DNA from: Deltaproteobacteria bacterium
Lineage (GTDB): Bacteria; Myxococcota; Myxococcia; SLRQ01
Direction: 5' to 3'
DNA: 22,159 nt
Assembly: GCA_007128675.1 (NCBI GenBank)
Contig: SKWY01000395.1
Span: 1-22,159 of the forward strand
In this document: piece by piece, positions 1 through 7,882 of the stretch
Layout of the letters: each line of letters opens with the position of its first letter
Numbering within the stretch: the stretch's first letter is position 1
Made by a program: the position numbers and the translations under genes
The notes under the pieces: model-generated
What the model was told of the DNA's origin: nothing
The model's input: only the letters and a program-made list of their open reading frames with translations
Database searches by the model: none

Positions 1-44
1 AACGGTGGAGCCGCTGTCTCGTGCACCGTCTCTCTATCGTTCAT

Positions 45-719
45 CTAGAGGTTGTCGAGCAGCTCTGTGAGCCGGACTCGCAGTGCGCCGGCTATCTTGT
101 ATAGAGAGGAGATCGAGGCGGATGACTCCGCTCTTTCGATCTGCGAAAGCAGGCTTACCGACAGACCGGTACGTCGAGCTAGTTGACGCAAGGTGAGATC
201 TCTATGCCGTCGAAGCTCTCGGATCTTCGCTCCGATCACGCGGTGAAGCTCTCCTTCGGGGTCAATCAAGAGGCCCTTTCGCGCTAGGGCGCGAGAAACC
301 GCCGATTTGAACTCCTCTACGCGAAAAGGCTTCTTGACGTAGTCCGATGCTTGGTGCTGCAAACCGACGACCGCTGTTTCCACGGAAGGGTATCCGGTGA
401 AGATGATGACAGCTATGTCCTCGTCAGTCTTTCGGATCTCCTTGAGAAGCTCCGTGCCCTCCATTCCCGGCATCATAAGGTCGAGGATTACGAGATGATA
501 ATCCTGTTCCTTTAGGGTCTTCAGCGTGTCCTTGGGATTGGTGATGGCCTTGACCTGGTACCCTTCTTTTTGCAGCAACATCACCAGGTAATCACATACA
601 TCCTTGTCGTCATCGACGACCAGAACCCGGATCTCCAGGTGGCGCCTTAGCTTCTCCTTGCCGGCGCGTTTCGCCTCGACTTCAGATGACGCTAGCGTGT
701 CGGACACTAGGCTCTCCAC
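45..719 (-). CDS. Response regulator receiver (REC) fused to XRE-type HTH
   Basis: This is a cytoplasmic regulator of 224 residues. A REC domain spans about residues 30-147, with the acidic pair in VVDDD (35-38), the probable phospho-acceptor D80 in LVILDLMMPG, T108 in IIFTGY and K130 before P131, so all key receiver residues are present. An XRE/HTH_3 helix-turn-helix follows at about 163-221 (LTLRQLARRTGLSVSLLSQIE). The output domain suggests direct DNA binding controlled by phosphorylation. No histidine kinase lies in the window. The gene sits 29 nt downstream of the FHA-TPR gene on the same strand, so the two are probably cotranscribed. The start is uncertain: GTG at 719 has no clear Shine-Dalgarno sequence, while an in-frame GTG at 707 has GGAGAG about 4 nt upstream. 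The fold assignment is sure; the target genes are unknown. Confidence 0.93.
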   Translation of the reverse strand: MESLVSDTLASSEVEAKRAGKEKLRRHLEIRVLVVDDDKDVCDYLVMLLQKEGYQVKAITNPKDTLKTLKEQDYHLVILDLMMPGMEGTELLKEIRKTDEDIAVIIFTGYPSVETAVVGLQHQASDYVKKPFRVEEFKSAVSRALARKGLLIDPEGELHRVIGAKIRELRRHRDLTLRQLARRTGLSVSLLSQIERAESSASISSLYKIAGALRVRLTELLDNL

Positions 720-748
720 ACAAGGTTAGGGACTCTCCCGTTGCATCT

Positions 749-2899
749 CTAATCCTCTCGGTAGCTTGCGTATTCGTCGAGGATCGCCCTCACGTCGGGA
801 GCTTGTCGATGGTTGGGGTTTGTCTGCAAAAACCTTCTGTAATGAATCGCTGCTTGCTCCCGATCACCAATCCGAGCATAAGAAGTGCCTAGAAGAGCGT
901 GTGCCGCAGATTGCCCTTGTGGGTCTAGGCGCAGAGCGCGCTCCAGATGAACGATGGCTTCTCGAGGCTCGTTGTTGTTCAAATGGGCCCTGCCTGTCAT
1001 ATGGGCTTCTCTTGCTTCCAGCTCGTTCGCCGAGGGACCTGTCTGTGTGGCGACCTTGCTCGTCTTCTGTGGCCGGCGTTGCTTTTGGGCCGAGGCGAGT
1101 CTTTGTTTGCGTTCCTCCCGGGCGATACGGGCTCTTTCCGCGCGCTCTCGACCACGTTCGGCTCTGTTAATCAGATTGGAAGCGCGTTCGTCCCCGGGTG
1201 AAAGCGCCAGGACCATTTCGGCCGATTCAATCGAGTCGTTCCATTGTGACGCACGCAGGGCCGCGCGAGCATCGTCCACGAGGCTAGCCACGTACTTGTC
1301 GAAAATCTCGTCATGATGGGAGGCGGCTCGTTCTGCGTAGAGAGAGTCATCTGGGACTGCCGATATGAGGTTCCATGCTTCTTCCCAGAGTCCGGATTCG
1401 GCGGCGGCCAGGGCTGCATCAAGCTTCTCTTCGGCTCGTGCCTCCGCCTCCACTCTGTTGAGCCCTTGGAGCGCGGTGGAGCTTGAGGGATCAATCTCCA
1501 ATGCACGTCGATAAGCGTCGATTGCATCGGACCAGTGTTCGCTTTCCGCCGCATCTCCGGCTGCCTGTATGGCTTCACGCAGCTGCTCTCCAACGTCGTC
1601 GACTACCTCCCAGTGAATCTCTGGCACGGACTCATCGGCTTCCGGCTCCACTGTCGGCTCGCTACCGGTGAATATGAACGCCGCCGCAACCGCGAGTGCG
1701 CCAAACACGCCGGCTGCCCCCAGGATCAAGGGGAAGTTGTTCTTTCGCGCGGGGCTCGCCGCCGGCCTGGTCATTGGCTCGACGGGCATTTGAGCCCTTA
1801 CCGTTTCACCTTGAGAGCTGGAGGCGGTGTAGACGAATGGATCATCGGGATCGGAGAAGCGAATCTTGACGTGGCCCAGTTCCACTACGTCGCCTCGTCG
1901 CAGATCGGTCAGGGAGTAGTCCTCTCCGTTGACTCGGATGCCATTCGCCGAGCCCTGGTCCAGAATCTTCCATTTTCGGTCCTTGTCGAGGTAGACGCGG
2001 CAGTGATTGCGAGACATGGACCTATGGTCGATCGTGATGTCGTTGTCTTCCGTTCTTCCGATGCCGACCGAGGTGTGCTCTATCTCGAATGTTTGCCCCG
2101 CGTAATCTCCGGACAATCCTACGAAGCGAGGGCGCTTGCCGGGAGACAGGGGTCGTCGCTCATCGGTTGGCTTCAGCGAGCCAGGGTCGATGCGAATTAC
2201 GGCGGTGGCCTCCCGGGAGCTCGGCATGCGGGGATCATCGAGGGAGATCAGGTCGGGCTCTTCCCTGACCCTTTCCGTCTCGCTGTCCGTTGTTTCTTGC
2301 TTGCTTGTCGTCTCTTGCTCGGTGGGCTTCTCCGCAGCGGCCTGAACCTCGCTCTGCTTTGGAGGCGAGGGCGGCTCCTCCTTGTCGACCCTCGCTTCGC
2401 TCGCCGGCGCCGTAGGCTGCTCGGTGTCTTCCGAGATCTCCCAGGGAACCTTGGCGGTCTTCGTCGTTTGCTCCGAGTAGGGGACCCGGGGTGGAGGGGC
2501 GATTGGACGTTGTTGGGGAGCCGTTGGGACCGATTGTCTCGAAAAGGAAACGGCGTCTTCTCTGGCCTCGGATGAGTCCGGCCCGTCTACGTCCGCTGAA
2601 AGCGCGTCTATGGTCTCTAGCTGGATAGCGAGGTTGTAGTCGCCTATCTCGATGAGATCGCCTTCCTGCACCTCCACTCTTCCTTGCACCCGGTCACCGT
2701 TGACCTTGACTCCATTGTAAGAGCCCAGGTCCTCTATGAAGACGTTCTTCTTTGCCCGCATCAGGCGAGCGTGACGGCGGGAGACGTTTCTTTCGGTGAG
2801 ACGAATGGTGTTCCCGTCCACTCGGCCAATTGAGATCTCGTCGCGGGCGAATGGGACAACAGTTTTCCGTCCGTCGTCGTCCTCGATGATGAGCTTCAT
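749..2899 (-). CDS. Double FHA-domain membrane protein with C-terminal TPR region
   Basis: This 716-residue protein has two forkhead-associated (phosphothreonine-binding) domains. FHA1 is at about residues 20-95 (G25-R26, SRRH at 40-43, N62-G63). FHA2 is at about 258-348 (G281-R282, SRNH at 296-299, N319-G320). A long Pro/Glu/Thr-rich linker (about 100-255) separates them. One hydrophobic segment (about 389-411) is followed by Ala/Glu/Arg-rich helical repeats with TPR-like units near 445-480 and 640-705. The two FHA domains should be cytoplasmic, and the TPR part then lies across the inner membrane; this topology is inferred. The ATG start is supported by GAGGAG about 5 nt upstream. The gene is divergent from the rhomboid gene and precedes the REC-XRE gene. 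FHA proteins normally read Ser/Thr kinase signalling; no such kinase is in the window, but a PP2C phosphatase is. Confidence 0.93.
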   Translation of the reverse strand: MKLIIEDDDGRKTVVPFARDEISIGRVDGNTIRLTERNVSRRHARLMRAKKNVFIEDLGSYNGVKVNGDRVQGRVEVQEGDLIEIGDYNLAIQLETIDALSADVDGPDSSEAREDAVSFSRQSVPTAPQQRPIAPPPRVPYSEQTTKTAKVPWEISEDTEQPTAPASEARVDKEEPPSPPKQSEVQAAAEKPTEQETTSKQETTDSETERVREEPDLISLDDPRMPSSREATAVIRIDPGSLKPTDERRPLSPGKRPRFVGLSGDYAGQTFEIEHTSVGIGRTEDNDITIDHRSMSRNHCRVYLDKDRKWKILDQGSANGIRVNGEDYSLTDLRRGDVVELGHVKIRFSDPDDPFVYTASSSQGETVRAQMPVEPMTRPAASPARKNNFPLILGAAGVFGALAVAAAFIFTGSEPTVEPEADESVPEIHWEVVDDVGEQLREAIQAAGDAAESEHWSDAIDAYRRALEIDPSSSTALQGLNRVEAEARAEEKLDAALAAAESGLWEEAWNLISAVPDDSLYAERAASHHDEIFDKYVASLVDDARAALRASQWNDSIESAEMVLALSPGDERASNLINRAERGRERAERARIAREERKQRLASAQKQRRPQKTSKVATQTGPSANELEAREAHMTGRAHLNNNEPREAIVHLERALRLDPQGQSAAHALLGTSYARIGDREQAAIHYRRFLQTNPNHRQAPDVRAILDEYASYRED

Positions 2900-2920
2900 C
2901 CCAACTCCTCGACCGGCGGT

Positions 2921-2949
2921 ATTGGAAACCGATCGTGCGACGGGGCCAA
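2921..2949 (-). promoter_or_regulatory. Possible sigma70-type promoter of the FHA-REC/XRE operon
   Basis: Read on the minus strand, TTGGCC (2944-2949) and TCCAAT (2921-2926) are separated by 17 nt. This would place the transcription start near 2914, ahead of the GAGGAG ribosome-binding site. Each hexamer matches only four of six consensus bases, so this is tentative. Confidence 0.3.
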
Positions 2950-3037
2950 CGTGCTTCCTACTAGACGATTTTTAGCACGAGGGGCCCATTCCATTCAACT
3001 GATCCACAGCCTTCGAAAAGCGCTATATTTCCAGACG

Positions 3038-4513
3038 ATGCTGACTATCCGCAACCCTCTGGTAAACGAGCAGATCGATCTGGAGGAGTTCGAGGAGCGG
3101 GTTCGTCGTGGAGAGATTCGTCCAGACACCGAGATTCTCTTTCCCGCCGTTGCTGGGGAACGATGGGTTCGTGCCGGAGATCTCGAGGTATTTCGGGGGC
3201 TTTACGACCCCGTTCGAGTCTACTTCACCCGTTACTTCAGGTTGTCTCGGTTTCCCGTAGTTACCACAATCGTAATACTGGTGAACCTTCTGGTCTTCAC
3301 CGCCATGGCTCTTTCATTCCCCCGCACGGGGACTCATTACAGCATCGAGGCCATGGTCGCGTTCGGAGCCAAGACTCCCCCGCTCATCGCCGATCTAGGC
3401 CAGTGGTGGAGGCTCTTGACCGCCAGCTTCGTTCATAGGGACATTCTCCACTTGGCGTTCAACATGTTCGTTCTGTTCAACGTCGGGGGAGCCTTGGAGA
3501 ACACTTTCAGACCGGTGCAATACCTGACGCTTCTTCTCGTCTCGGCGCTTGGCACCACAATCTTGTCTCTTGTTGCTTCCGATAGCGTGAGCGCTGGAGC
3601 TAGTGGAGTAGTCTTCGGATGCCTTGGCGGCCTGGTCGTGTTTGGTCTGAAATACCGAGAGATCATCCCAGTTCGGTACCGAAGCTTCTTTGGCGCTGCA
3701 GTAGCGCCTTATGTGATGGTCTTTTTGTGGATGGGCTGGGTTTCTTCTGGAATCGACAACTGGGGCCATCTTGGTGGTTTGATTGCCGGGACCGCCGCGA
3801 CGGCCTTGCTTCGTCCTCGGCTCCTCGCCACCAAGCCTAGGCGAAAGGGCGGGGATGCTCTTCTTGCGGCATCTCTTGCTGGAATCACTCTAGCCATCGT
3901 TTTTGGCGGCTACTGCCTTGCGGACCATACGCGAAGAACCGCGGTGTACCGACACGATGTCTCCGGAGCGGTCATAGTCCATCCCAAGGGATGGAGGCGA
4001 GTCGTGACCAGCCTCGGTGAGCTCGGGCTCGGCAATGGGCTTCCCAATCCGGTTTGGGTGCAAGCTCGCTGCGAGCTGGTCGAGCCTCCCGTCGATTTGT
4101 CCATCGTTGCCGATCGTTGGCTCGCCGACCAACTCCACGTCGCCGAGCAAGTTGGTAGAGTCCGCAGCAGTCGCTGGCGTGCCATGCAACCGGTGACGGT
4201 GGCTGGGCTGCCCGCCCTAGTCTACGAGGCCGCTTTCGAGGTGATCGAAAGAGACGAATGGTCAGTGGATCACGTTCTTCGACTCTATGTCTTCGCGCGA
4301 GGAGATCTCGTCTACAGCATCGCCGTGGGTGGGCCAGTCAGGCGCTTCGATGCGTACGCTCCATTGCTCGACGAAATGATCGGCGCCCTTAGGCTGGAGG
4401 AGCCGCGTTTCTTGAGGCGCGCGCGAGCGGCTCTGCTCCTTTCTCCTGAAGACCCCTTGGTTCGTGAGCGTCTCGACTATGCGCTAACGCGTGCTGGAGA
4501 AAGGGAGAACTAG
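3038..4513 (+). CDS. Rhomboid-family intramembrane serine protease with extra N- and C-terminal domains
   Basis: This is a predicted inner-membrane protease of 491 residues. Rhomboid signatures are complete: HRDILHLAFN supplies the His/Asn of TM2, GASGVVFG carries the nucleophile (about S190), and DNWGHLGG carries the catalytic His (about H244). The first 60 residues (MLTIRNPLVNEQIDLEEFEE...) are soluble and resemble the small GYF_2/DUF4339-type modules found ahead of other bacterial membrane proteins. A last hydrophobic segment (about 272-292) leads into a soluble domain of roughly 190 residues that I do not recognise. It is probably extracytoplasmic. An upstream in-frame ATG at 2951 is unlikely because the added residues look non-coding. 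The ATG at 3038 begins the conserved module but has no Shine-Dalgarno sequence; a TATATT lies 8 nt upstream. The substrate is unknown. Confidence 0.93.
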   Translation: MLTIRNPLVNEQIDLEEFEERVRRGEIRPDTEILFPAVAGERWVRAGDLEVFRGLYDPVRVYFTRYFRLSRFPVVTTIVILVNLLVFTAMALSFPRTGTHYSIEAMVAFGAKTPPLIADLGQWWRLLTASFVHRDILHLAFNMFVLFNVGGALENTFRPVQYLTLLLVSALGTTILSLVASDSVSAGASGVVFGCLGGLVVFGLKYREIIPVRYRSFFGAAVAPYVMVFLWMGWVSSGIDNWGHLGGLIAGTAATALLRPRLLATKPRRKGGDALLAASLAGITLAIVFGGYCLADHTRRTAVYRHDVSGAVIVHPKGWRRVVTSLGELGLGNGLPNPVWVQARCELVEPPVDLSIVADRWLADQLHVAEQVGRVRSSRWRAMQPVTVAGLPALVYEAAFEVIERDEWSVDHVLRLYVFARGDLVYSIAVGGPVRRFDAYAPLLDEMIGALRLEEPRFLRRARAALLLSPEDPLVRERLDYALTRAGEREN

Positions 4514-4761
4514 CTCGGTTTCACAGTGCAAGCCCCGAGCAGTGATGGGAGCGAAGCCGATCCGGACCGCGAGGCCCGTCACCCCAGGATATTCCGGTAA
4601 GGAGCGGTGCAACGGTATGTGATTCCGGTTGCTCCCTTGGATTCGGCGAGAAGCTCGCCTATCGAGTCTTTGCCTTCTCCAAAGGCCGTCGGCTCCGCGC
4701 CTTTGGGCCGACGTGCGTCTTGGATGGCTATGCTCGACACCATGACCGCGAGGACGGGCCA
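4514..4761. other. Convergent intergenic region between rhomboid and lipoprotein genes
   Basis: The 248 nt between two convergent stops hold no recognised gene or RNA. A 6-bp inverted repeat (GCTCGG at 4513-4518, CCGAGC at 4535-4540) sits at the rhomboid stop but has a 16-nt loop and no T-run, so it is a poor terminator. On the minus strand the reading frame of the lipoprotein stays open for 60 codons after its TGA (to 4579), with an internal ATG at 4743. This is discussed as a finding. Confidence 0.5.
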
Positions 4762-5550
4762 TCAACCAATCTGCTCGCAAACTCCGGTAGCCGTGTTGCA
4801 CTCCTCGTCGTCGAAGCACATATCCACGACCGAGCAATGAGGAAGGCATATGCCCCCGGACTCGACTGGCCAGCAAGCGTACTCATCACGCCCGCAGTCT
4901 TGGTTGTCGTTACAATTGGCGTAACAAATGGAGTCCCCAGCAGCAGTGGAGTAGCAGCTGGATCCTTGCGGGCAGCCATGCAGATCGCAGTTGTAGACCA
5001 TGCAGTAACCCCCGGGCCATTCGGTCCAGCAGTAGGCGGGCTCACCTTGGCAGTCGCGGGCTCGTTCGCAGGGACCGCCGACGGGTGAGTGGCCACCGCC
5101 TTGCGTTGGCAGGCAAACCAGGTTCGCGCTCCCATCGTAGTAGCATCCATAACCCTCACGGCAGTCGACATGCTCCTCGCAGGCTTTCAAGCACGCTTCC
5201 CAGCCGTCACCCGAAACGCATACGCTTCCTTCGGGGCATCCACCGCCGCAGTCGGTCGTGCAGTAGCCGGCCGGAAAACCGATGATGCACGAGTAGTCTT
5301 CCAGGCATTCCGCGTCCGATTCACATGAATCGCCAACCTCTCCCTGAACCTCTGGTTCCTCTGGTTCGTCGGGCTGGCTCTCGTCTGGAACGCAGCTGCC
5401 GTCCCGGCAGACTCGGTCGTCCGTGCAGTCACGGTCCGACTGACAGAAGAACGGTTCCAGTGGCTCTAGTGGAGCGGTCGCGCCGCAGCCGCCGGCCCAA
5501 GGACCGAGCCCCATGATGAGAAAGACGAGACAGGTCGATAGGCGCCCCAT
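4762..5550 (-). CDS. Cysteine-rich secreted lipoprotein
   Basis: This 262-residue protein starts with a short signal sequence (hydrophobic 7-20) ending in WAGGC, so C22 is the probable lipidated cysteine. An Ala rather than the usual Leu/Val at -3 makes the lipobox slightly weak. The rest is packed with cysteines in repeated patterns such as CQSDRDCTDDRVC, CESDAECLEDYSC and CEEHVDCREGYGC. These are about 40-60-residue disulfide modules of the kind common in myxobacterial cell-surface proteins and similar to EGF/dickkopf-like repeats. The function is unknown; an outer-membrane or surface anchor is inferred. It follows the GNAT gene by 98 nt on the same strand. No clear Shine-Dalgarno sequence precedes the ATG. 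The protein ends naturally just after a final cysteine module (GVCEQIG). Confidence 0.88.
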   Translation of the reverse strand: MGRLSTCLVFLIMGLGPWAGGCGATAPLEPLEPFFCQSDRDCTDDRVCRDGSCVPDESQPDEPEEPEVQGEVGDSCESDAECLEDYSCIIGFPAGYCTTDCGGGCPEGSVCVSGDGWEACLKACEEHVDCREGYGCYYDGSANLVCLPTQGGGHSPVGGPCERARDCQGEPAYCWTEWPGGYCMVYNCDLHGCPQGSSCYSTAAGDSICYANCNDNQDCGRDEYACWPVESGGICLPHCSVVDMCFDDEECNTATGVCEQIG

Positions 5551-5593
5551 GACGACGATAGCCTACCACGTAGAGGCAAAGTGGTCGAACACC

Positions 5594-5618
5594 TCGCCGC
5601 AAGACTTCGCCGCAAGAC
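5594..5618. repeat. Short tandem duplication in the GNAT-lipoprotein gap
   Basis: TCGCCGCAAGAC occurs twice (5594-5605 and 5607-5618) with a period of 13 nt, about 45-70 nt upstream of the lipoprotein start codon. It could be a direct-repeat operator or a replication slippage product; nothing else supports either. Confidence 0.4.
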
Positions 5619-5648
5619 AGCGAGCCGAAGGCGCGATCGTTCGTTTTG

Positions 5649-6452
5649 CTAGCAGATTGCTTGGATGTACTCGTGAACTCGAGCCACGTCTCTGAAGCCG
5701 AGCTTTTTGTAGAGGCGGTGAGGAGAGTCGTTGACATCGGTGAGGAGGCATACGAAGGGGGCTCCCCTTTGCAGTCCTCTTTTGACCACCTCTCGAATCA
5801 GAGCGCTGGCTACTCCACGTCGCCTAAGAGTGGGCACCGTCGATAATGACTGGAGCGAGGCGCCATTGTCGGTCATCAGGAGGCCGGCGGCACCGGCAGG
5901 TTCATCATCGAGGTATGCCACCAGCCAGGTCATGTCCAAGGTCGCTTCTTGGATGTCCTCCCACGTGTCGAGGGCGTCACCTACTCCATGGGCATACCAA
6001 GCGGACTGTCTTCTCACCGCCTCCCGAATGCTGCTTCGGATCTTTCGATCAACCGGGGAGGAGACGGGCTCCACGCGAACTCTACCGAGCTTCGTTGGTT
6101 GTTCGGGTGGGATCGATTGGGTCACAAGTGTGGTGTAGACGCGGCGAAACATGCCTCTTCTCTTCAACCCGAGGCCGACGGTCGCGAAGGTTGCGGGGTT
6201 GTCGAGCAGAATCTTGACGTGGCCACATCCATGGTTTGCAAGATGTTGCCTTGCTCCCGCGAGGAGTCTTCGTGGATCGGCGAATGGGGGCACTCGTCCC
6301 ACGAAGGAGGCGTCCCAGACCTCGGGTACCTGAGGGTGCACTATGGCGTATGCTCCTCCGACAGGAGCCCAAGTCGCGCCGGCGACGAATGCCGACTCCT
6401 CGGAGCGCCATACCTCACGGGCAAGCATGGCCCCGCTTCCTTCTAACGCCAT
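5649..6452 (-). CDS. GNAT-family N-acetyltransferase
   Basis: This 267-residue cytoplasmic protein has a typical GNAT fold in its C-terminal half. The acetyl-CoA loop is LRRRGVAS (about 209-216), preceded by the beta-strand SLQSLSTVP and followed by helix ALIREVVKRGL and the strand/loop VCLLTDVNDSPHRLYKKLGFRDV (Y248 and GF at 252-253), the usual end of the domain. The first 130 residues (including VHPQVPEVWDASFVGR) look like a degenerate second GNAT-like half without the CoA motif, as in several tandem GNAT proteins. The substrate cannot be inferred. It lies upstream of, and co-oriented with, the lipoprotein gene. The ATG lacks a well-spaced Shine-Dalgarno sequence; TAGAGT ends 6 nt before the start. 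Confidence 0.9.
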   Translation of the reverse strand: MALEGSGAMLAREVWRSEESAFVAGATWAPVGGAYAIVHPQVPEVWDASFVGRVPPFADPRRLLAGARQHLANHGCGHVKILLDNPATFATVGLGLKRRGMFRRVYTTLVTQSIPPEQPTKLGRVRVEPVSSPVDRKIRSSIREAVRRQSAWYAHGVGDALDTWEDIQEATLDMTWLVAYLDDEPAGAAGLLMTDNGASLQSLSTVPTLRRRGVASALIREVVKRGLQRGAPFVCLLTDVNDSPHRLYKKLGFRDVARVHEYIQAIC

Positions 6453-6530
6453 GCCTCTACTCTAAACGGCCTCGCTCGAAACGGAACTCGGATTGATGCC
6501 GCCCTTTCGCAAGGCGATAGCCTCTGGCTT

Positions 6531-7793
6531 CTAGCTTCCGGTGGGGTCGCCGCATCCAGGGCAGAACCTCGCCTCGGATGAGAGTTCATTGCCGCATTGG
6601 CTGCAATGCTTCGGTCCGCTTGCCTCTGGTGCGGGAAGCTGCTGGCCGCAGTTGGCGCAGAACTTTCCTGGCGAAACAGAGGAGTTGCACCCAGGACATT
6701 GGACGTTTTGCAAAGCGCCCTGAGGGGCTCCTCCTTGGTGGCCTTGTGGAGGCGCACCGTGGTGCGGAGGATAGCCGCCGCCGTATGGCGCGCCGTGCGG
6801 CGAGTGACCATGGGCCGCCCCGTGGGGAGGGTAACCGTGGCCGTGAGGGGCACCTTGTGGTGGGTAGCCGCCGTGGTGCGGTGGTGGCTGATGTGTTTGC
6901 TGAGCCATGAACATGTTGGCCATTCCGAAGCCCACGCCGAGCCCTGCGCCTCCGAGGGCGGCACCGCCTCCGCCTTCTCCTCCTCCTCCGCCACCGCCCT
7001 TGGCCATTCCTTCACCCGCACCGAGCATCGCCGAGCCCGCCGCGTACTGCTGGAAGCCGCCGGCAAGCCGGGAGTAGGCCGTATCCTTCTTGAACTTCTT
7101 GATCGTCTGCTCGTCCTCGGGCTTGATCGCGATGGTGAAGTTGCCAAGGCGCACCACGGTCAGGCCATAGCCATCGATGTGCTTCTTCGCGCCCTGGATG
7201 ACCTGTTCCTCGATCTCCTCGGTGTAGGCACCGCTAGTGACGTCGAGCAACGGCCACTGCTTCTTGACCATCAGCTCGGCGACATGGTCCCGGATCGTCT
7301 TGAGAAGGAGGTTCTTGAACCATCCAATGAAGGCATCGTTCGTGGTCCGCTGCAGGCCCACCAAGCCTATGACGAGCCGCTCCGGGTCCGTAACCCGAAT
7401 CGAGAAGTCCCCGTGTACCATCGTGCCGACGGCCAGACCGGTGCTTGCATCGCGCACGTCGCCTATTGGGCCTCCGAATTTGATCTGGCTAATCTCCCGG
7501 GTGGAGACGAAGTAGACCTCGGTGATGAAGAGGTTTCCTCCCGTCACCGCGTCTATGAGCATCGAGAGGAACGGGAAGTTGCTGGCCTCGAGCGTATGGC
7601 GCCCAGGGCCTATGACCCCCACCACGCGACCGTCTCGCATGAACAGGGCCTGCTCATCCGCCATTACCGTCAGCTGCGAGCCCCATCGGATGTTGCTGTC
7701 GGGGTGTTTGAAAATGATGTCGTTCTTGCACTCGTCGCTTCTGGCAATGAACGCGCGTCGCGCTTCTCCCTTTATAGAGCTGAATAGGCCCAT
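6531..7793 (-). CDS. SPFH/band-7 domain protein with C-terminal double zinc ribbon (YdjI-like)
   Basis: This 420-residue protein begins with an SPFH-type module (MGLFSSIKGEARRAF, then a beta-rich region through about residue 250) of the virion-core-like/YdjI branch. A Gly-run (AKGGGGGGGEGGGG) and a His/Pro/Gly/Tyr-rich low-complexity segment follow. Two short zinc ribbons end the protein: C366/C369/C379/C382 and C397/C400/C411/C414. The start at 7793 is chosen because AGGAGAG stands about 6 nt upstream and the family begins with MGLF; the open frame extends to 7922 but that part overlaps the divergent promoter region. SPFH proteins form membrane-associated oligomers. In Bacillus subtilis YdjI works with YdjG/YdjH and a PspA paralogue in envelope stress. 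The neighbour at 7883 resembles YdjG. No PspA gene is in the window. Confidence 0.92.
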   Translation of the reverse strand: MGLFSSIKGEARRAFIARSDECKNDIIFKHPDSNIRWGSQLTVMADEQALFMRDGRVVGVIGPGRHTLEASNFPFLSMLIDAVTGGNLFITEVYFVSTREISQIKFGGPIGDVRDASTGLAVGTMVHGDFSIRVTDPERLVIGLVGLQRTTNDAFIGWFKNLLLKTIRDHVAELMVKKQWPLLDVTSGAYTEEIEEQVIQGAKKHIDGYGLTVVRLGNFTIAIKPEDEQTIKKFKKDTAYSRLAGGFQQYAAGSAMLGAGEGMAKGGGGGGGEGGGGAALGGAGLGVGFGMANMFMAQQTHQPPPHHGGYPPQGAPHGHGYPPHGAAHGHSPHGAPYGGGYPPHHGAPPQGHQGGAPQGALQNVQCPGCNSSVSPGKFCANCGQQLPAPEASGPKHCSQCGNELSSEARFCPGCGDPTGS

Positions 7794-7882
7794 TGATTCT
7801 CTCCTGAAGACGAGGCAGGGTTCCCCTGGCTCGGTAACGTAGGCTAAAGAATATCGCTCCTTCATTGCCAAGGTGTCAAACC

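Noticed and set aside
1535..2575. Long plus-strand open frame (346 codons) inside the FHA gene
   Set aside because: It is antisense to a clear double-FHA protein, is rich in Arg/Leu/Gly and has no motif; open antisense frames are expected with this codon bias.
4513..4540. Hairpin at the rhomboid stop as intrinsic terminator
   Set aside because: The stem is only 6 bp, the loop is long and no T-run follows.
6597..7787. Plus-strand open frame of 396 codons opposite the SPFH gene
   Set aside because: It is antisense to conserved SPFH coding sequence and has no recognisable domain.
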